Shown in pieces: positions 31,001-38,931 of a DNA stretch of 50,437 bases. The notes beneath the pieces were generated by a model. That model was given only the letters and a program-made list of their open reading frames with translations. It did no database searches and was not told the DNA's origin. Position numbers and translations under genes: made by a program. The DNA comes from Actinomycetes bacterium (GTDB lineage Bacteria; Actinomycetota; Acidimicrobiia; Acidimicrobiales; RAAP-2), in contig JAJZVL010000016.1 in the NCBI GenBank assembly GCA_021845725.1, forward strand, positions 1 to 50,437. Reading direction: 5' to 3'. Positions within the stretch are counted from its first letter, which is position 1. Each line of letters starts with the position of its first letter.

Positions 31001-31088
31001 GCGCCTGGGCGTCACACGGCGTCAGGGCGTCAGGGCGCCTGGGCGTCACACGGCGTCAGGGTGCCTGGGCGTCACACGGCGTCAGGGC
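31001..31088. repeat. 26-35-bp repeat array between convergent genes
   Basis: GCGCCTGGGCGTCACACGGC with a GTCAGGG tail occurs at about 31001, 31036 and 31062, with one extra CGTCAGGG. It fills most of the 121-nt gap between the GGDEF-EAL gene and the convergent membrane-protein gene. Spacing is irregular (35 and 26). Confidence 0.88.
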
Positions 31089-32959
31089 GGGGCCGCTCCG
31101 GTGAGCCGCCAGACCCATGCCCGAAGCGTTCGACGCGGTGGCCTTCCGATCGCGCGGGTGAGCAGGCGGCGCGCGAGCCGAGGGTCGCGCCCGCCCTCGA
31201 CGATCACGACGACGCCCACGCGCCAGCGTGCGAGCGCGGCCCGCAACGCGTCGACCTCAGGGGCTCGGGCCGCGGGCAGAGGCCCGTCGGCGCGAGCGGT
31301 GAGCGGGGCGAGGATGCTGTAGGGGGCGGACACAGGGCGGTCCGAAAGCGGCCGTCCGCCCGGGCCCGGCGCCTTCACGTAGCCTCCCGCGAGGCGGAAC
31401 CGCATCCCGTCGACGGCCTGCCACACCATCGGGGCCGAGCTGCCGTCGAGGGGGAAGGGGAACGGGTAGGAGAGGACGGTCGTCTGCGACGGGAGCCGAG
31501 GCGCTGCCACGCGGAACCATTCGGGCACGGCCACAGCCCTGGTCGTGAAGGGCACCTGGTACGTCCTCCAGATCGATCCCATTGCCACGGCGGACAGGAT
31601 GGTCACCGCCGCGACGGTGCGCCATGATCCGGCGCGGCGGCCCACGAGCGGGGAGCGCCGAGCGGCGTCGACCCCGATGCCGATCACCAGGGCGAGGCAC
31701 AAGTCGGTGACGGCGCTGAAGCGCTGCGGGATCACGTCGTCGAGAAGGGGCCACGTGCCGAGGATCCGCCATGGTGCCCAGAGGCTCACCGCGTGCCCAG
31801 GCGCCCACCAGATGAGAGCGCCGAACGAGCACACGGCAGCGAGCACCGCCCCGAGCGCGAGCACCCACGCGCTGCGCCGGCGCCACGCGGCGACGAGCGA
31901 CGCGCCTGCGAGCACGAGCAGCACGGGCCCGAGGTACGAGGACGGCGGTCCCGCCCGGCCCTCGTAGCCTCCGAAGCGGAGCAGTGTGCCTGCCGCCGCC
32001 CTGTAGCGCCCGGGATCCCACAGCGCTGACACGGGGTTGCCCTCGACCGACGATCCCGGCCAAAGCGGGCCGCGCAGGTGCTGGGGCCCCCACAGAAAGC
32101 ACCACAGCGGGAACGCGAGGACGCCGAACGCGACGAGGCCGGCTGCCACGAGCGCACGGGCGAGCTCGGGAACGGATCCGAGCGAGCGGCGGCCTGCGAT
32201 CGCGGCCACGAGCGCAGAGGGCGCGCCCACGACCGCCACGATTGCGAGCACCTCGCTCGAGATGAGGAACTGGAGACCGACGAGCAACCCGAGGGCGACG
32301 CCCCAGCGGACGCGGCGTTCGGCAGCGCCGAAGAGCACGTGACGAGTGGCGACCAGCAGCAGGGGAGGGACGGCGACGAGCGACAGGCCGACGTGGCCGA
32401 TTGCGAGATTGGTGACCACGAAGGGCGAGTAGGCGAACAGGAGCCCCGCAAGCAGCGCAGCCGGCTGCCAGCTGACCAGGCCACGAGCGGCGACCCAGCA
32501 GCCCCATCCGCTGAGCGCGGGGCAGAGCGTGAGGGCGACGTTGGTGGCCGCGATCGGCCCGGCGGCGAGCGTGAGCGGCGCGAGGAGCACGCCGAGCGGA
32601 ACGGCGCTGGCGTTGGCGAGCAGGTTCACTCCGTACGGTGCCTGCACAGCGCTTGAATAGAACGGATCGAGACCGTGCGCGAGCGCGTAGGCGGGCCACG
32701 CGACGAACCACACGGTCTGTCCGGCGTCACCGCACGCGCACGTGAGCGTCGAGGCGAGGTGCCCGTCCCACGCGTGCCACCACAGGGCGACTGCAGGGAG
32801 CGCGAACGCCGCGACGACGAGCACGTGCAGGCCGATCGCTCGAAGCGCGCGGCCCAGGCCACGGTCGGCGCTCCGCGACGCCCGGAGCGGGCCGTCGGCG
32901 CTCCGCGACGCCTGCGGTGACGAGGTCGTAGGAGCGGCTCGGACCCCATGCGCGCGCAT
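31082..32959 (-). CDS. Polytopic membrane protein, GT-C glycosyltransferase-like
   Basis: 625 aa with about 11-12 hydrophobic segments between residues 40 and 480 and a soluble C-terminal part of about 150 residues. The first extracytoplasmic loop has an acidic stretch (CACGDAGQTVWF, then HGLDPFYSS). The overall pattern of helices and a C-terminal domain is like the GT-C or YfhO-type lipid-linked sugar transferases of actinobacteria. No precise family is claimed. Residues 15-35 contain a 10-residue repeat (ASRSADGPLR type) from a 30-bp duplication. It is transcribed alone, divergent from ppa. Confidence 0.7.
   Translation of the reverse strand: MRAHGVRAAPTTSSPQASRSADGPLRASRSADRGLGRALRAIGLHVLVVAAFALPAVALWWHAWDGHLASTLTCACGDAGQTVWFVAWPAYALAHGLDPFYSSAVQAPYGVNLLANASAVPLGVLLAPLTLAAGPIAATNVALTLCPALSGWGCWVAARGLVSWQPAALLAGLLFAYSPFVVTNLAIGHVGLSLVAVPPLLLVATRHVLFGAAERRVRWGVALGLLVGLQFLISSEVLAIVAVVGAPSALVAAIAGRRSLGSVPELARALVAAGLVAFGVLAFPLWCFLWGPQHLRGPLWPGSSVEGNPVSALWDPGRYRAAAGTLLRFGGYEGRAGPPSSYLGPVLLVLAGASLVAAWRRRSAWVLALGAVLAAVCSFGALIWWAPGHAVSLWAPWRILGTWPLLDDVIPQRFSAVTDLCLALVIGIGVDAARRSPLVGRRAGSWRTVAAVTILSAVAMGSIWRTYQVPFTTRAVAVPEWFRVAAPRLPSQTTVLSYPFPFPLDGSSAPMVWQAVDGMRFRLAGGYVKAPGPGGRPLSDRPVSAPYSILAPLTARADGPLPAARAPEVDALRAALARWRVGVVVIVEGGRDPRLARRLLTRAIGRPPRRTLRAWVWRLTGAAPP
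32864..32912 (-). repeat. 30-bp direct repeat in the membrane-protein N-terminus
   Basis: GTCGGCGCTCCGCGACGCC occurs at 32864 and 32894, in frame with the minus-strand gene. Confidence 0.85.
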
Positions 32960-33009
32960 GTCCCATCTTGCGTCGTCGGGTCGTGTCTGGGTGGCACCAC
33001 AGGTCTGAC

Positions 33010-33023
33010 ATAATGGACATTAT
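33010..33023. promoter_or_regulatory. AT-rich palindrome in a divergent promoter region
   Basis: ATAATG-GA-CATTAT is a perfect 6-bp inverted repeat and the most AT-rich spot in the 296-nt gap between the minus-strand membrane-protein gene and ppa. Each half looks like a -10 box on one strand (TAATGT-like), so it may be a promoter pair or operator. Confidence 0.45.
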
Positions 33024-33046
33024 CGGCGGTTAGGGGAGACCTCCCG

Positions 33047-33165
33047 AACCCCGACCGGCGACCCCGACCGGCGACCCCGACCGGCGACCCCGACTGGCGA
33101 CCCCGACTGGCGACCCCGACCCGAACCCCGTCCGGCGACCCCGACCCGAACCCCGACCCCGGGCT
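33047..33165. repeat. 13-bp GC-rich repeat array upstream of ppa
   Basis: GCGACCCCGACCG and variants repeat about eight times with some irregular units, between the AT-rich palindrome and the ppa leader. The period is not a multiple of three. The rest of the 32960-33255 gap shows no gene. Confidence 0.88.
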
Positions 33166-33255
33166 GTCTGCCGGCGTGTGCCGCCGCCTCTGGCGTATGG
33201 GCGCCTGGCTCGGCCAACTTGTGCGCGTCGGTGTGCAACGGGGAAAGATGTTGAG

Positions 33256-33765
33256 GTGGCCACAACAGGTGAAGATGTCGTCGATGTGATCGTGGAGATT
33301 CCCGCGGGCAGCCGGAACAAGTACGAGTACGACCACGAACGGCACCTGATCCGCCTCGACCGCAGGCTCGCGACGGCGACGAGCTACCCGACGGACTACG
33401 GGTTCGTTCCCGACACGCTGGCGCTGGACGGGGACCCGCTGGACGCGCTGGTGATCCTCGACGACCCGACCTTCCCGGGGTGCCTGGTACGTGTGAGGGT
33501 GATCGGCGTCTTTCAGATGCGGGACGAGAAGGGCATGGACGCGAAGCTGCTGACGGTGCTCGAGCACGACCCGATTCGCGCCGATACCACCGATGTCTCG
33601 GACTTGGCACCCCAGTTGCTCGACGAGATCGCGCATTTCTTCAGCGTCTACAAGGCGCTCGAGCCCGGTAAGGAGACCCAGACGATGGGGTTCTTCGGGC
33701 GCGAGGCGGCGCTCGAGGAATTGCGGACGTCCCGTGCACGGTTTCGCCAGCAGGCGGCGCACTGA
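33256..33765 (+). CDS. ppa: Inorganic pyrophosphatase, family I
   Basis: 169 aa, normal length. It hydrolyses pyrophosphate with Mg2+, pulling biosynthetic reactions forward. EIPAGSRNKYEYD (substrate-binding Glu and Lys), YPTDYGFVPDTLALDGDPLD with the metal-binding aspartates, and MRDEKGMDAKLL are all intact. GTG 33256 is chosen: GGGGAAAG lies 8 nt before it and the residues that follow match the family N-terminus. A longer in-frame reading from 33178 has no family match. Confidence 0.95.
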   Translation: MATTGEDVVDVIVEIPAGSRNKYEYDHERHLIRLDRRLATATSYPTDYGFVPDTLALDGDPLDALVILDDPTFPGCLVRVRVIGVFQMRDEKGMDAKLLTVLEHDPIRADTTDVSDLAPQLLDEIAHFFSVYKALEPGKETQTMGFFGREAALEELRTSRARFRQQAAH

Positions 33766-33824
33766 GTTGAAGGGCTGCTCCACGGACGCCGATCTGTGCG
33801 GCACGCGCCACGTCGTAGAAGGGG

Positions 33825-33840
33825 TAGCGTGACCGCCGCA
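33825..33840 (+). promoter_or_regulatory. Possible leaderless -10 box
   Basis: TAGCGT (33825-33830) is 9 nt before ATG 33840, with no ribosome site between them. Confidence 0.28.
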
Positions 33841-35183
33841 TGCCGCGCCGTATCGAGATCGAACTGACGAGCCGCACCGGCGACGGGGCGTTCACCTGGC
33901 GTGCGGCCGGGGCGAAGCAACCCAAGGGCACCGTCGCCACCGAGCTCGTCCCAGAAGGTGTCGGAGTCGGCGACGTCGTGCGCGCCGAGGTGGAGACCGG
34001 GCTCGAAGGCGTCGAGATCGTGTCCGTCCTTCCCCGCCAGGACAAGGCCGAGGAAGGGCCTGCGAACCGCATCGAGCTTCTCGGTGCGCCGCGGCGGGGT
34101 CCCGACGTCGTGGTGAGCTACGCGGGGGGACGCCCCCGCCGGGACGACGCGGGGGGACGCCCCCGCCGGGACGATGGGGCGCGGACGCCAGGACGCGGCC
34201 CACATGGCGGACGGGCGCCGGCAGGCGGGTCACGGGCGCCGGCAGGCGGGTCACGGGCGCCCCGGGAGGGTCGCCCCCGGCGAGAGCGCAACGAGACGAG
34301 CGAGGACGGGAGCACCCGTGCAGCGCCGAGACCGGAGCAGCGCCGGTCGCGGGCGGGTGGGCCCGAGCGTGCGGAGGGTCGCCGTGAGCGGCGCCCGACG
34401 ATCTCGACCGCCCACCGCAACGCGATGCTCGCGGCTCTCGGACCTCAGGAGCTTCCGATCGCCGAGCAGCTGCTTCGTGGAGGGATCCCCGCGGTGCGTC
34501 AGGCGCTCGCAGAGCAGCACGCTGCGCGCCCAGGCGACGCTGCGGCGGTTACGAACCGCGATGCCGTGCTGTCGATCGCCGAGCAGCTGCTGCCGCGCGT
34601 CAACCTCGCGGGTTGGAAGGACCGCGCGGCGTCGGCACAGGCAGCAGGCAAGGAGCTCCGCCTGCGCGAGCTGCGAGCGGTTGTGACCGCTGCGCGGACC
34701 GTGACGCTCGACGAGGAGGCCCGGGCCATGGCTCGGGCCCTCCAAGAGTCCCTGGACCAGCGCGTGCGCGTCCTGCGTGAGGAGTGGATCGGGCGGGTCA
34801 CCAAGATGCTCGACGAGGGCCGTGCGATCGATGCGGTGCACGCGGCGGCCCGCCCTCCCGAGCCCTCGACGCGGCTTCCTGCAGACCTTGCAGTCCGCCT
34901 GGCCGAGGTGGCCGGCGAAGCCATGACCGCGGAGACTCCCCTGGCCCAATGGACCGCCCTGCTCGAGGCGGTCATCGAGTCGCCGGTCCGTCGCAATGTG
35001 AAGCCTCGCGGCATTCCCGACGACGAGCGGGCGAAGGAGGCCGCGCGCCATGCCGCCGGTCTCGTGCCCGAGCTGGCGAAGCTCCTCGGCCTCCGTATCC
35101 CCCCTCCCCCGCCACGCCGTCCCGGGCTGCGGGGTCCGAGCCTCATGGCAGCCGGCGGCGCAGGATCAGCAAGCGCGCGCTGA
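33840..35183 (+). CDS. Basic protein of unknown function, OB-like N-terminus and helical C-terminus
   Basis: 447 aa, family not recognised. Residues 1-85 are rich in beta-strand patterns (RIEIELTSRTGDGAFTWRA, then GDVVRAEVETGLEGVEIVSV) and could form a small TRAM- or cold-shock-like barrel. Residues 90-190 are a low-complexity Gly/Arg/Pro stretch with two in-frame repeats (27 and 21 bp). Residues 195-430 are helical, including RRPTISTAHRNAMLAALGPQ and KELRLRELRAVVTAARTVT. A barrel plus Arg/Gly-rich linker suggests nucleic-acid, perhaps RNA, binding. The 3' end overlaps the convergent GNAT gene by 41 bp. Confidence 0.7.
   Translation: MPRRIEIELTSRTGDGAFTWRAAGAKQPKGTVATELVPEGVGVGDVVRAEVETGLEGVEIVSVLPRQDKAEEGPANRIELLGAPRRGPDVVVSYAGGRPRRDDAGGRPRRDDGARTPGRGPHGGRAPAGGSRAPAGGSRAPREGRPRRERNETSEDGSTRAAPRPEQRRSRAGGPERAEGRRERRPTISTAHRNAMLAALGPQELPIAEQLLRGGIPAVRQALAEQHAARPGDAAAVTNRDAVLSIAEQLLPRVNLAGWKDRAASAQAAGKELRLRELRAVVTAARTVTLDEEARAMARALQESLDQRVRVLREEWIGRVTKMLDEGRAIDAVHAAARPPEPSTRLPADLAVRLAEVAGEAMTAETPLAQWTALLEAVIESPVRRNVKPRGIPDDERAKEAARHAAGLVPELAKLLGLRIPPPPPRRPGLRGPSLMAAGGAGSASAR
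34121..34174 (+). repeat. 27-bp tandem repeat, two copies, coding a Gly/Arg linker
   Basis: CGCGGGGGGACGCCCCCGCC plus seven bases begins at 34121 and 34148 and encodes AGGRPRRDD twice. Confidence 0.9.
34211..34262 (+). repeat. 21-bp tandem repeat, about 2.5 copies
   Basis: ACGGGCGCCGGCAGGCGGGT plus C begins at 34211, 34232 and 34253, coding RAPAGGS units. Confidence 0.9.
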
Positions 35184-35619
35184 GACCCTGAGACTCGAAG
35201 AGCTGCTTGGTCTCTCGGTCGCCAGGGAGCGCGGGGGCGTCGACCGCGGCGCACGCCGCTGCAGTGAACCAGCCGACGAGGGCTTGGGCCAGCGCCGTGC
35301 CCACTCCTACCCCGCGCGCGGGCGCCTCCACGTAGCAGCAGTCGACGACGCCAACGCGTTCGGCAGATCGTCGTGTCACGTGCCCCGCGCCCACGCCCAC
35401 GACCGTCTGGTCGATCGTGCCGGCGAGCAGCACTCGCTCGGGGCCGGTCCATTGGCGCGTGAGCCACTGCTCGGTGATCGGGTCGGGTGCTGCCGGTAGC
35501 TGGGAGGCTGCGAGGAGCTCAGGTCCGCCGCGCAACGTCGCTGCGTGGTCTCTCGCCTCCTCGAGCAGGCGAGCGCATGTCACGAGCTGATCGGGTCGTG
35601 CCGGACAGGCTCCCTCCAC
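35143..35619 (-). CDS. GNAT-family N-acetyltransferase
   Basis: 158 aa single domain. CYVEAPARGVGVGTALAQAL is the acetyl-CoA binding motif A of GNAT enzymes, preceded by a strand with VVGVGAGHV. LPGDRETKQLFESQGL matches the C-terminal motif. The start is GTG 35619. The acceptor substrate cannot be told. Its 3' end overlaps the convergent unknown gene by 41 bp. Confidence 0.82.
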   Translation of the reverse strand: MEGACPARPDQLVTCARLLEEARDHAATLRGGPELLAASQLPAAPDPITEQWLTRQWTGPERVLLAGTIDQTVVGVGAGHVTRRSAERVGVVDCCYVEAPARGVGVGTALAQALVGWFTAAACAAVDAPALPGDRETKQLFESQGLSARLLILRRRLP

Positions 35620-35643
35620 GGCCTCCTCGATCCTCCTCGATCC

Positions 35644-36369
35644 TCAGGCGCCGCTGCCGGTCTCCGTGGGCCCTTCACTCGCGTCGCCGGGGTGCCCAAG
35701 GAGCTGCTCCGCGCGCTGGAGGATCGTGCGCCGGGCACGGGTGTCCCTTTCGTAGCGCAGCACGGCGCGCAGCTCGTCATGGTCGAGCCCGTCAAGACGG
35801 CGGACGACCTGGGAGGCGGCCAGGATGTCGTAGTCGGGGATCGCCCGATCGACGTTCGGGTCCCTAGGCGGCACCGCGGCGCGTCGCCCCATCTCAGGGT
35901 GCGCGGTCTCCCGATGGGGGGTCTCCCGATGGGGGGTCTCCCGATGGGGGGGGCCTGCATGGGACCTCTCTTGGCGGGATCGTTCTGGACGGGGCGTGTC
36001 CGCCGGACGGGCGGCCTGTGCAGGCGGGTGCTCGGTGGGCTCCTCTTCCAGGCCCCGTGGCCGCTCTGTGAACGCCCGCGAGGCGGCCGCATTGCGGGCC
36101 TCGTTGGCGAGCGACTCGATCTGCCCCTTCAGCTGGTGCCATCCGAGCTCGACGGCAAAGCGGCCGACGATCTGCGCGTTGCGGAGATCCTGGTCGACGC
36201 GCGTCCTGCCCTTGGCAACTGCCTCGGAGGTGTCCTCCACGGCAGTGAGGAGCAAGCCTGCGGGCAGGTACACGAAGAGGTCGAGGATCCGCTCGCCCGT
36301 CGAGCGGCGGCCCGCTTCTTCGGGGCGGCCCGCTTCATCGGGTCTTCCCGACGGGTCAGACACAGTCAC
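35644..36369 (-). CDS. Conserved actinobacterial protein of unknown function
   Basis: 241 aa. Residues 25-100 form one helical region starting GERILDLFVYLPAGLLLTAV, with a weak hydrophobic segment and then a long amphipathic helix. Residues 105-175 are low-complexity and include a five-residue repeat (RETPH) from a 15-bp array. The C-terminal 55 residues (IPDYDILAASQVVRRLDGL and on) are the best conserved-looking part and recur in many actinobacterial proteins of unknown role. It overlaps the DUF4193 gene by 14 bp, so the two share a transcript. Membrane or lipid association is possible but unproven. Confidence 0.7.
   Translation of the reverse strand: MTVSDPSGRPDEAGRPEEAGRRSTGERILDLFVYLPAGLLLTAVEDTSEAVAKGRTRVDQDLRNAQIVGRFAVELGWHQLKGQIESLANEARNAAASRAFTERPRGLEEEPTEHPPAQAARPADTPRPERSRQERSHAGPPHRETPHRETPHRETAHPEMGRRAAVPPRDPNVDRAIPDYDILAASQVVRRLDGLDHDELRAVLRYERDTRARRTILQRAEQLLGHPGDASEGPTETGSGA
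35905..35949 (-). repeat. 15-bp tandem repeat, three copies
   Basis: GGTCTCCCGATGGGG begins at 35905, 35920 and 35935; on the minus strand it encodes PHRET units. Confidence 0.92.
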
Positions 36370-36835
36370 GGCACAGCATCCGGGTCTTGTCCGCGAGCTG
36401 GCTCGGGTGCTTCACGAGGAAGCAGGAACGGCAGACGAACTCGTCGGGCTGCTTGGGCAGGACCCGCTCGCCGGTCTCCGTGCGGTCGTCGACGTCGGTC
36501 CCCTCCTCGTCGTCGTCCGGCTCGTCGTCGACGACGACCAGCCGCTCCTTCAAGATGACGTCGAGGCTCGCCTCCACGTCTTCCTCGTCGATCTCGTCCT
36601 CGTCCTCGTCCTCTACCTCTGCCTCTTCGGTGGATCGCTCCGCCCGAGCGGTCGCCCCCCCCTCGCCTTCTTCCTCCTCCACGTCCTCTTCGTCCAGCTC
36701 GTCGCCGAGGTCCTCGTCCAGCTCGTCGCCGAGGTCCTCGTCCAGCTCGTCCGCGCCGGTCTCGTCGATCTCGAGGTCGTCGTCCAGCGCGTCGAGGTCG
36801 TCAGGGATGGTGACGTCGTCAAGGTCGTCTGCCAT
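36356..36835 (-). CDS. DUF4193-type acidic protein with C-terminal zinc motif
   Basis: 159 aa, extremely acidic (Asp/Glu runs through residues 1-120). It ends in VCRSCFLVKHPSQL and LCRDCV, that is, two CxxC pairs that probably bind zinc. This matches the small DUF4193 family found across actinobacteria, usually about 100 aa; the extra length comes from the acidic part, expanded by a 24-bp repeat. A promoter (36866-36893) sits just upstream. Function unknown; the highly charged tail plus zinc ribbon suggests interaction with a nucleic-acid machine. Confidence 0.88.
   Translation of the reverse strand: MADDLDDVTIPDDLDALDDDLEIDETGADELDEDLGDELDEDLGDELDEEDVEEEEGEGGATARAERSTEEAEVEDEDEDEIDEEDVEASLDVILKERLVVVDDEPDDDEEGTDVDDRTETGERVLPKQPDEFVCRSCFLVKHPSQLADKTRMLCRDCV
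36691..36751 (-). repeat. 24-bp tandem repeat, about 2.6 copies, in the DUF4193 gene
   Basis: CGTCCAGCTCGTCGCCGAGG plus four bases begins at 36691, 36715 and 36739, coding DEDLGDEL units on the minus strand. Confidence 0.9.
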
Positions 36836-36865
36836 GGCCGCCTTTCGCCGCGAATGTGACGCGGG

Positions 36866-36893
36866 AGCATAGACGTTGGCTCCGCGCGGTCAA
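36866..36893 (-). promoter_or_regulatory. Sigma-70-like promoter of the DUF4193 operon
   Basis: On the minus strand TTGACC (36893-36888), a 16-nt spacer and TATGCT (36871-36866) form a good housekeeping-type promoter about 30 nt before the ATG at 36835. Confidence 0.6.
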
Positions 36894-36991
36894 GCAACGC
36901 GCCGCAGATCCGAGGAATGCCTTTCACCAGGGAAAAGTCCCGTTGACCTGGGTGTCGCTCAGGCGGCCGGGCCCGGGAGCCTTTGGGGCCA

Positions 36992-37027
36992 TCTTGTCAA
37001 TGCGGGACCACTGCCCCGCGGACAAGA
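36992..37027. terminator. Two-part stem-loop, possible terminator of the ThyX-like transcript
   Basis: TCTTGTC (36992-36998) pairs with GACAAGA (37021-37027), and inside it GCGGG (37002-37006) pairs with CCCGC (37015-37019). No T-run follows on either strand, so a factor-assisted stop or a structured RNA are equally possible. Confidence 0.3.
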
Positions 37028-37192
37028 CGTTCTCTACTCGACCCCCTGGGCCTCGCTCCGCCTCTCACAGCATCCCCCCCGTCGCGGGCCTGCGCTCTGG
37101 CCAGCCTCCTCGCGGCGTCTGGGACTGCGCAGCACACTAGACAGTTCGCCGCCCGCGCTCAAGGGGTTCGTGGTCCGTTTTTCAGGGAGTTT

Positions 37193-38887
37193 TCAGGGAG
37201 CTCCGAGACGCTCGGACCGGTCTGCGCGGCCACGCCGCGCCTCGGCCTGCCGCTCGGCGTCGAGACGCCCGAGCGCCACTGGTGAGCGGTCGAGATGCAC
37301 CATCGCCTCGGCGATCAGCCGGTGTCCCGCTTCCTCGGCGATCAGCCGGTGCATCTCCTGCGCTACGCGCCTGTAGGAGGGATGCCCCTGGGTTCCGGAC
37401 CGCAGCTCGACGACGTGCATCGCCTCGCGCGCGTTCATCTGCATCACGTAGCGCACCCGGAAGGCAAGGGCCACCGCGTACGGCGCCTGCGCTGGGAACG
37501 CCGTCGCGAGCGCGTCGTACAGGGCCTGCGACCGCTCCATGGTCTCGGTGAACGCCTGGGACTCGCCTGCCTCGACGATGAGCTCGGGGACCTCGTAGCC
37601 CAGGTCGGTCGAGAGCGGCTGCCAGTCGACCGTGAGGATCCGATGACGCTGCAGGTCCCGGAACGCCCCGTAGTCGGTGACCATCTCGAACCGGTACGCC
37701 GTTCGCTCGAACGCTCGGCCAGGGCGGTGCCGGCGGTTCTTGCGCTCGCCGACGTACGCCTCGAACAGCGCGCGGCGGTCGTCGGCGGGCAGCGTACGCA
37801 CGCGTGCGAGTGCTTCGCCTTCGGACACAGGGCCGTAGGGGAAGCAGATGGCCGCGAGCACCTTGTCCTCGGCGTCGGGGTCGTAGTCGAGGAGCCGCAC
37901 CTGCGGCGTCCCGCCTCCGGGTGTGCGGGCGCCGCGGGGTGTGCGGGCGCCGCGGGGTGTGCTGGCGTCGCGGGGTGTGCTGGCGTCGCGAGGCCATAGC
38001 CGTTCGACGACGCGAGCCGTGTCCTCGCGGGTGGCCGTCAGGTATGCCGTCCATTCCCCGCCGCGGTCGGGGAGGTCCACGCGTTGGAGAAAGGAGGGGA
38101 TCACCTTGCGCAGCTCGGCGAGCATCATCGCCCCGTAGCTGCGCACCTCGGGGAGCGGGTGCGCCGCCATGCGCAGGAGGAGCCCCTCGTACGCCTGCCC
38201 GTCGCCGTAGATGCCGACGTTGGAAAGCGAGGCGGCAGGGAGGAGCCCGCGCGCCGCGTCGAGTGCTTTGGCCCTGAGTGCTTGGCGGTGGACGAAATCC
38301 GAGTCGCCCGGCTGGCGGGGGTATCGCGTGCCCAACCATGCGACCAGGCGCTGCAAGAGGGCGCCGTAGCAGTCGAACATGCGGTCCATGTCCCCCACGT
38401 AGCGGGCACCGAGGGAGGACTCGAGGATCTCGGGCGGGCGGTGATAGCGGTAGTGCCCGCTCGGGAGACGCTGGTCGTAGGCGATGTAGCGCGTCGACTG
38501 CTCGAGGTAGGACATGAGGCGCCCCCGTTCGAGCACCTTGGTGAGGACGTTCGACGCCTGCTCGCAGGCGAGGTGGACTCCCCCGAGCTGCGCGACCGAG
38601 TCGTCGCCATACTCGAGAAAGACCCTTTGGTACAGCTTCTCCGCGCGCCGCAGCCCTACCGTGGCGTCGATGGTCGCGTCGCCCGAGACGTCGAGCTCGC
38701 CCACGAACTCGTCGAGGAAGAGGCGGCGCAGGCTCTTGGCGGAGCGTGAGTACCGGGCGAAAAGGGCGCCCTTCACGACCTCGGGAAGGTTCACCAGGGC
38801 AAAGACCGGAAGGTCGAGGTTCGTCACGTAGCGGCGGAGCACCGCCTGCTCGTCCTGGGTGAATTCCTCGGGGACGTAGGGCGTCAT
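37193..38887 (-). CDS. Double ThyX-like flavoprotein (thymidylate-synthase-complementing family)
   Basis: 564 aa, more than twice normal ThyX length (about 230-250). The N-terminal copy has VLERGRLMSYLEQSTRYI: Arg121-Gly-Arg123, seven residues, Ser131, matching the ThyX RHR-x7-S motif except Gly for His. The C-terminal copy has LQRHRILTVDWQPLSTDLGY with Arg414-His415-Arg416 but a different spacing to Ser. Between them lies a Thr/Pro/Arg repeat from an 18-bp array. Whether it makes dTMP is doubtful; it may be a diverged FAD-binding paralogue. ATG 38887 fits the family N-terminus and excludes a 91-residue low-complexity extension. Confidence 0.8.
   Translation of the reverse strand: MTPYVPEEFTQDEQAVLRRYVTNLDLPVFALVNLPEVVKGALFARYSRSAKSLRRLFLDEFVGELDVSGDATIDATVGLRRAEKLYQRVFLEYGDDSVAQLGGVHLACEQASNVLTKVLERGRLMSYLEQSTRYIAYDQRLPSGHYRYHRPPEILESSLGARYVGDMDRMFDCYGALLQRLVAWLGTRYPRQPGDSDFVHRQALRAKALDAARGLLPAASLSNVGIYGDGQAYEGLLLRMAAHPLPEVRSYGAMMLAELRKVIPSFLQRVDLPDRGGEWTAYLTATREDTARVVERLWPRDASTPRDASTPRGARTPRGARTPGGGTPQVRLLDYDPDAEDKVLAAICFPYGPVSEGEALARVRTLPADDRRALFEAYVGERKNRRHRPGRAFERTAYRFEMVTDYGAFRDLQRHRILTVDWQPLSTDLGYEVPELIVEAGESQAFTETMERSQALYDALATAFPAQAPYAVALAFRVRYVMQMNAREAMHVVELRSGTQGHPSYRRVAQEMHRLIAEEAGHRLIAEAMVHLDRSPVALGRLDAERQAEARRGRADRSERLGAP
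37305..37350 (-). repeat. 27-bp direct repeat, two copies, in the ThyX-like C-terminus
   Basis: CCTCGGCGATCAGCCGGTG occurs at 37305 and 37332, coding AGHRLIAE twice on the minus strand. Confidence 0.88.
37921..37991 (-). repeat. 18-bp tandem repeat, four copies, in the ThyX-like linker
   Basis: GTGTGCGGGCGCCGCGGG (two exact, two variant copies) begins at 37921, 37939, 37957 and 37975. It encodes six-residue blocks such as PRGART in the interdomain linker. Confidence 0.92.
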
Positions 38888-38931
38888 GGCCCGGCCAAGG
38901 TTATGCGTCCGCTCCGCCGCGGTGGCGGACC

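Larger units (their letters stand above)
36836..37192. other. Intergenic region between the ThyX-like and DUF4193 genes
   Basis: 357 nt. It holds the DUF4193 promoter near its left end and the stem-loop at 36992-37027. No ORF with a typical codon pattern and no tRNA-like cloverleaf was seen. Confidence 0.6.

Noticed and set aside
37193-38887. Plain annotation as functional thymidylate synthase ThyX
   Set aside because: Neither half has the complete RHR-x7-S motif at normal spacing, so only a ThyX-like call is supported.
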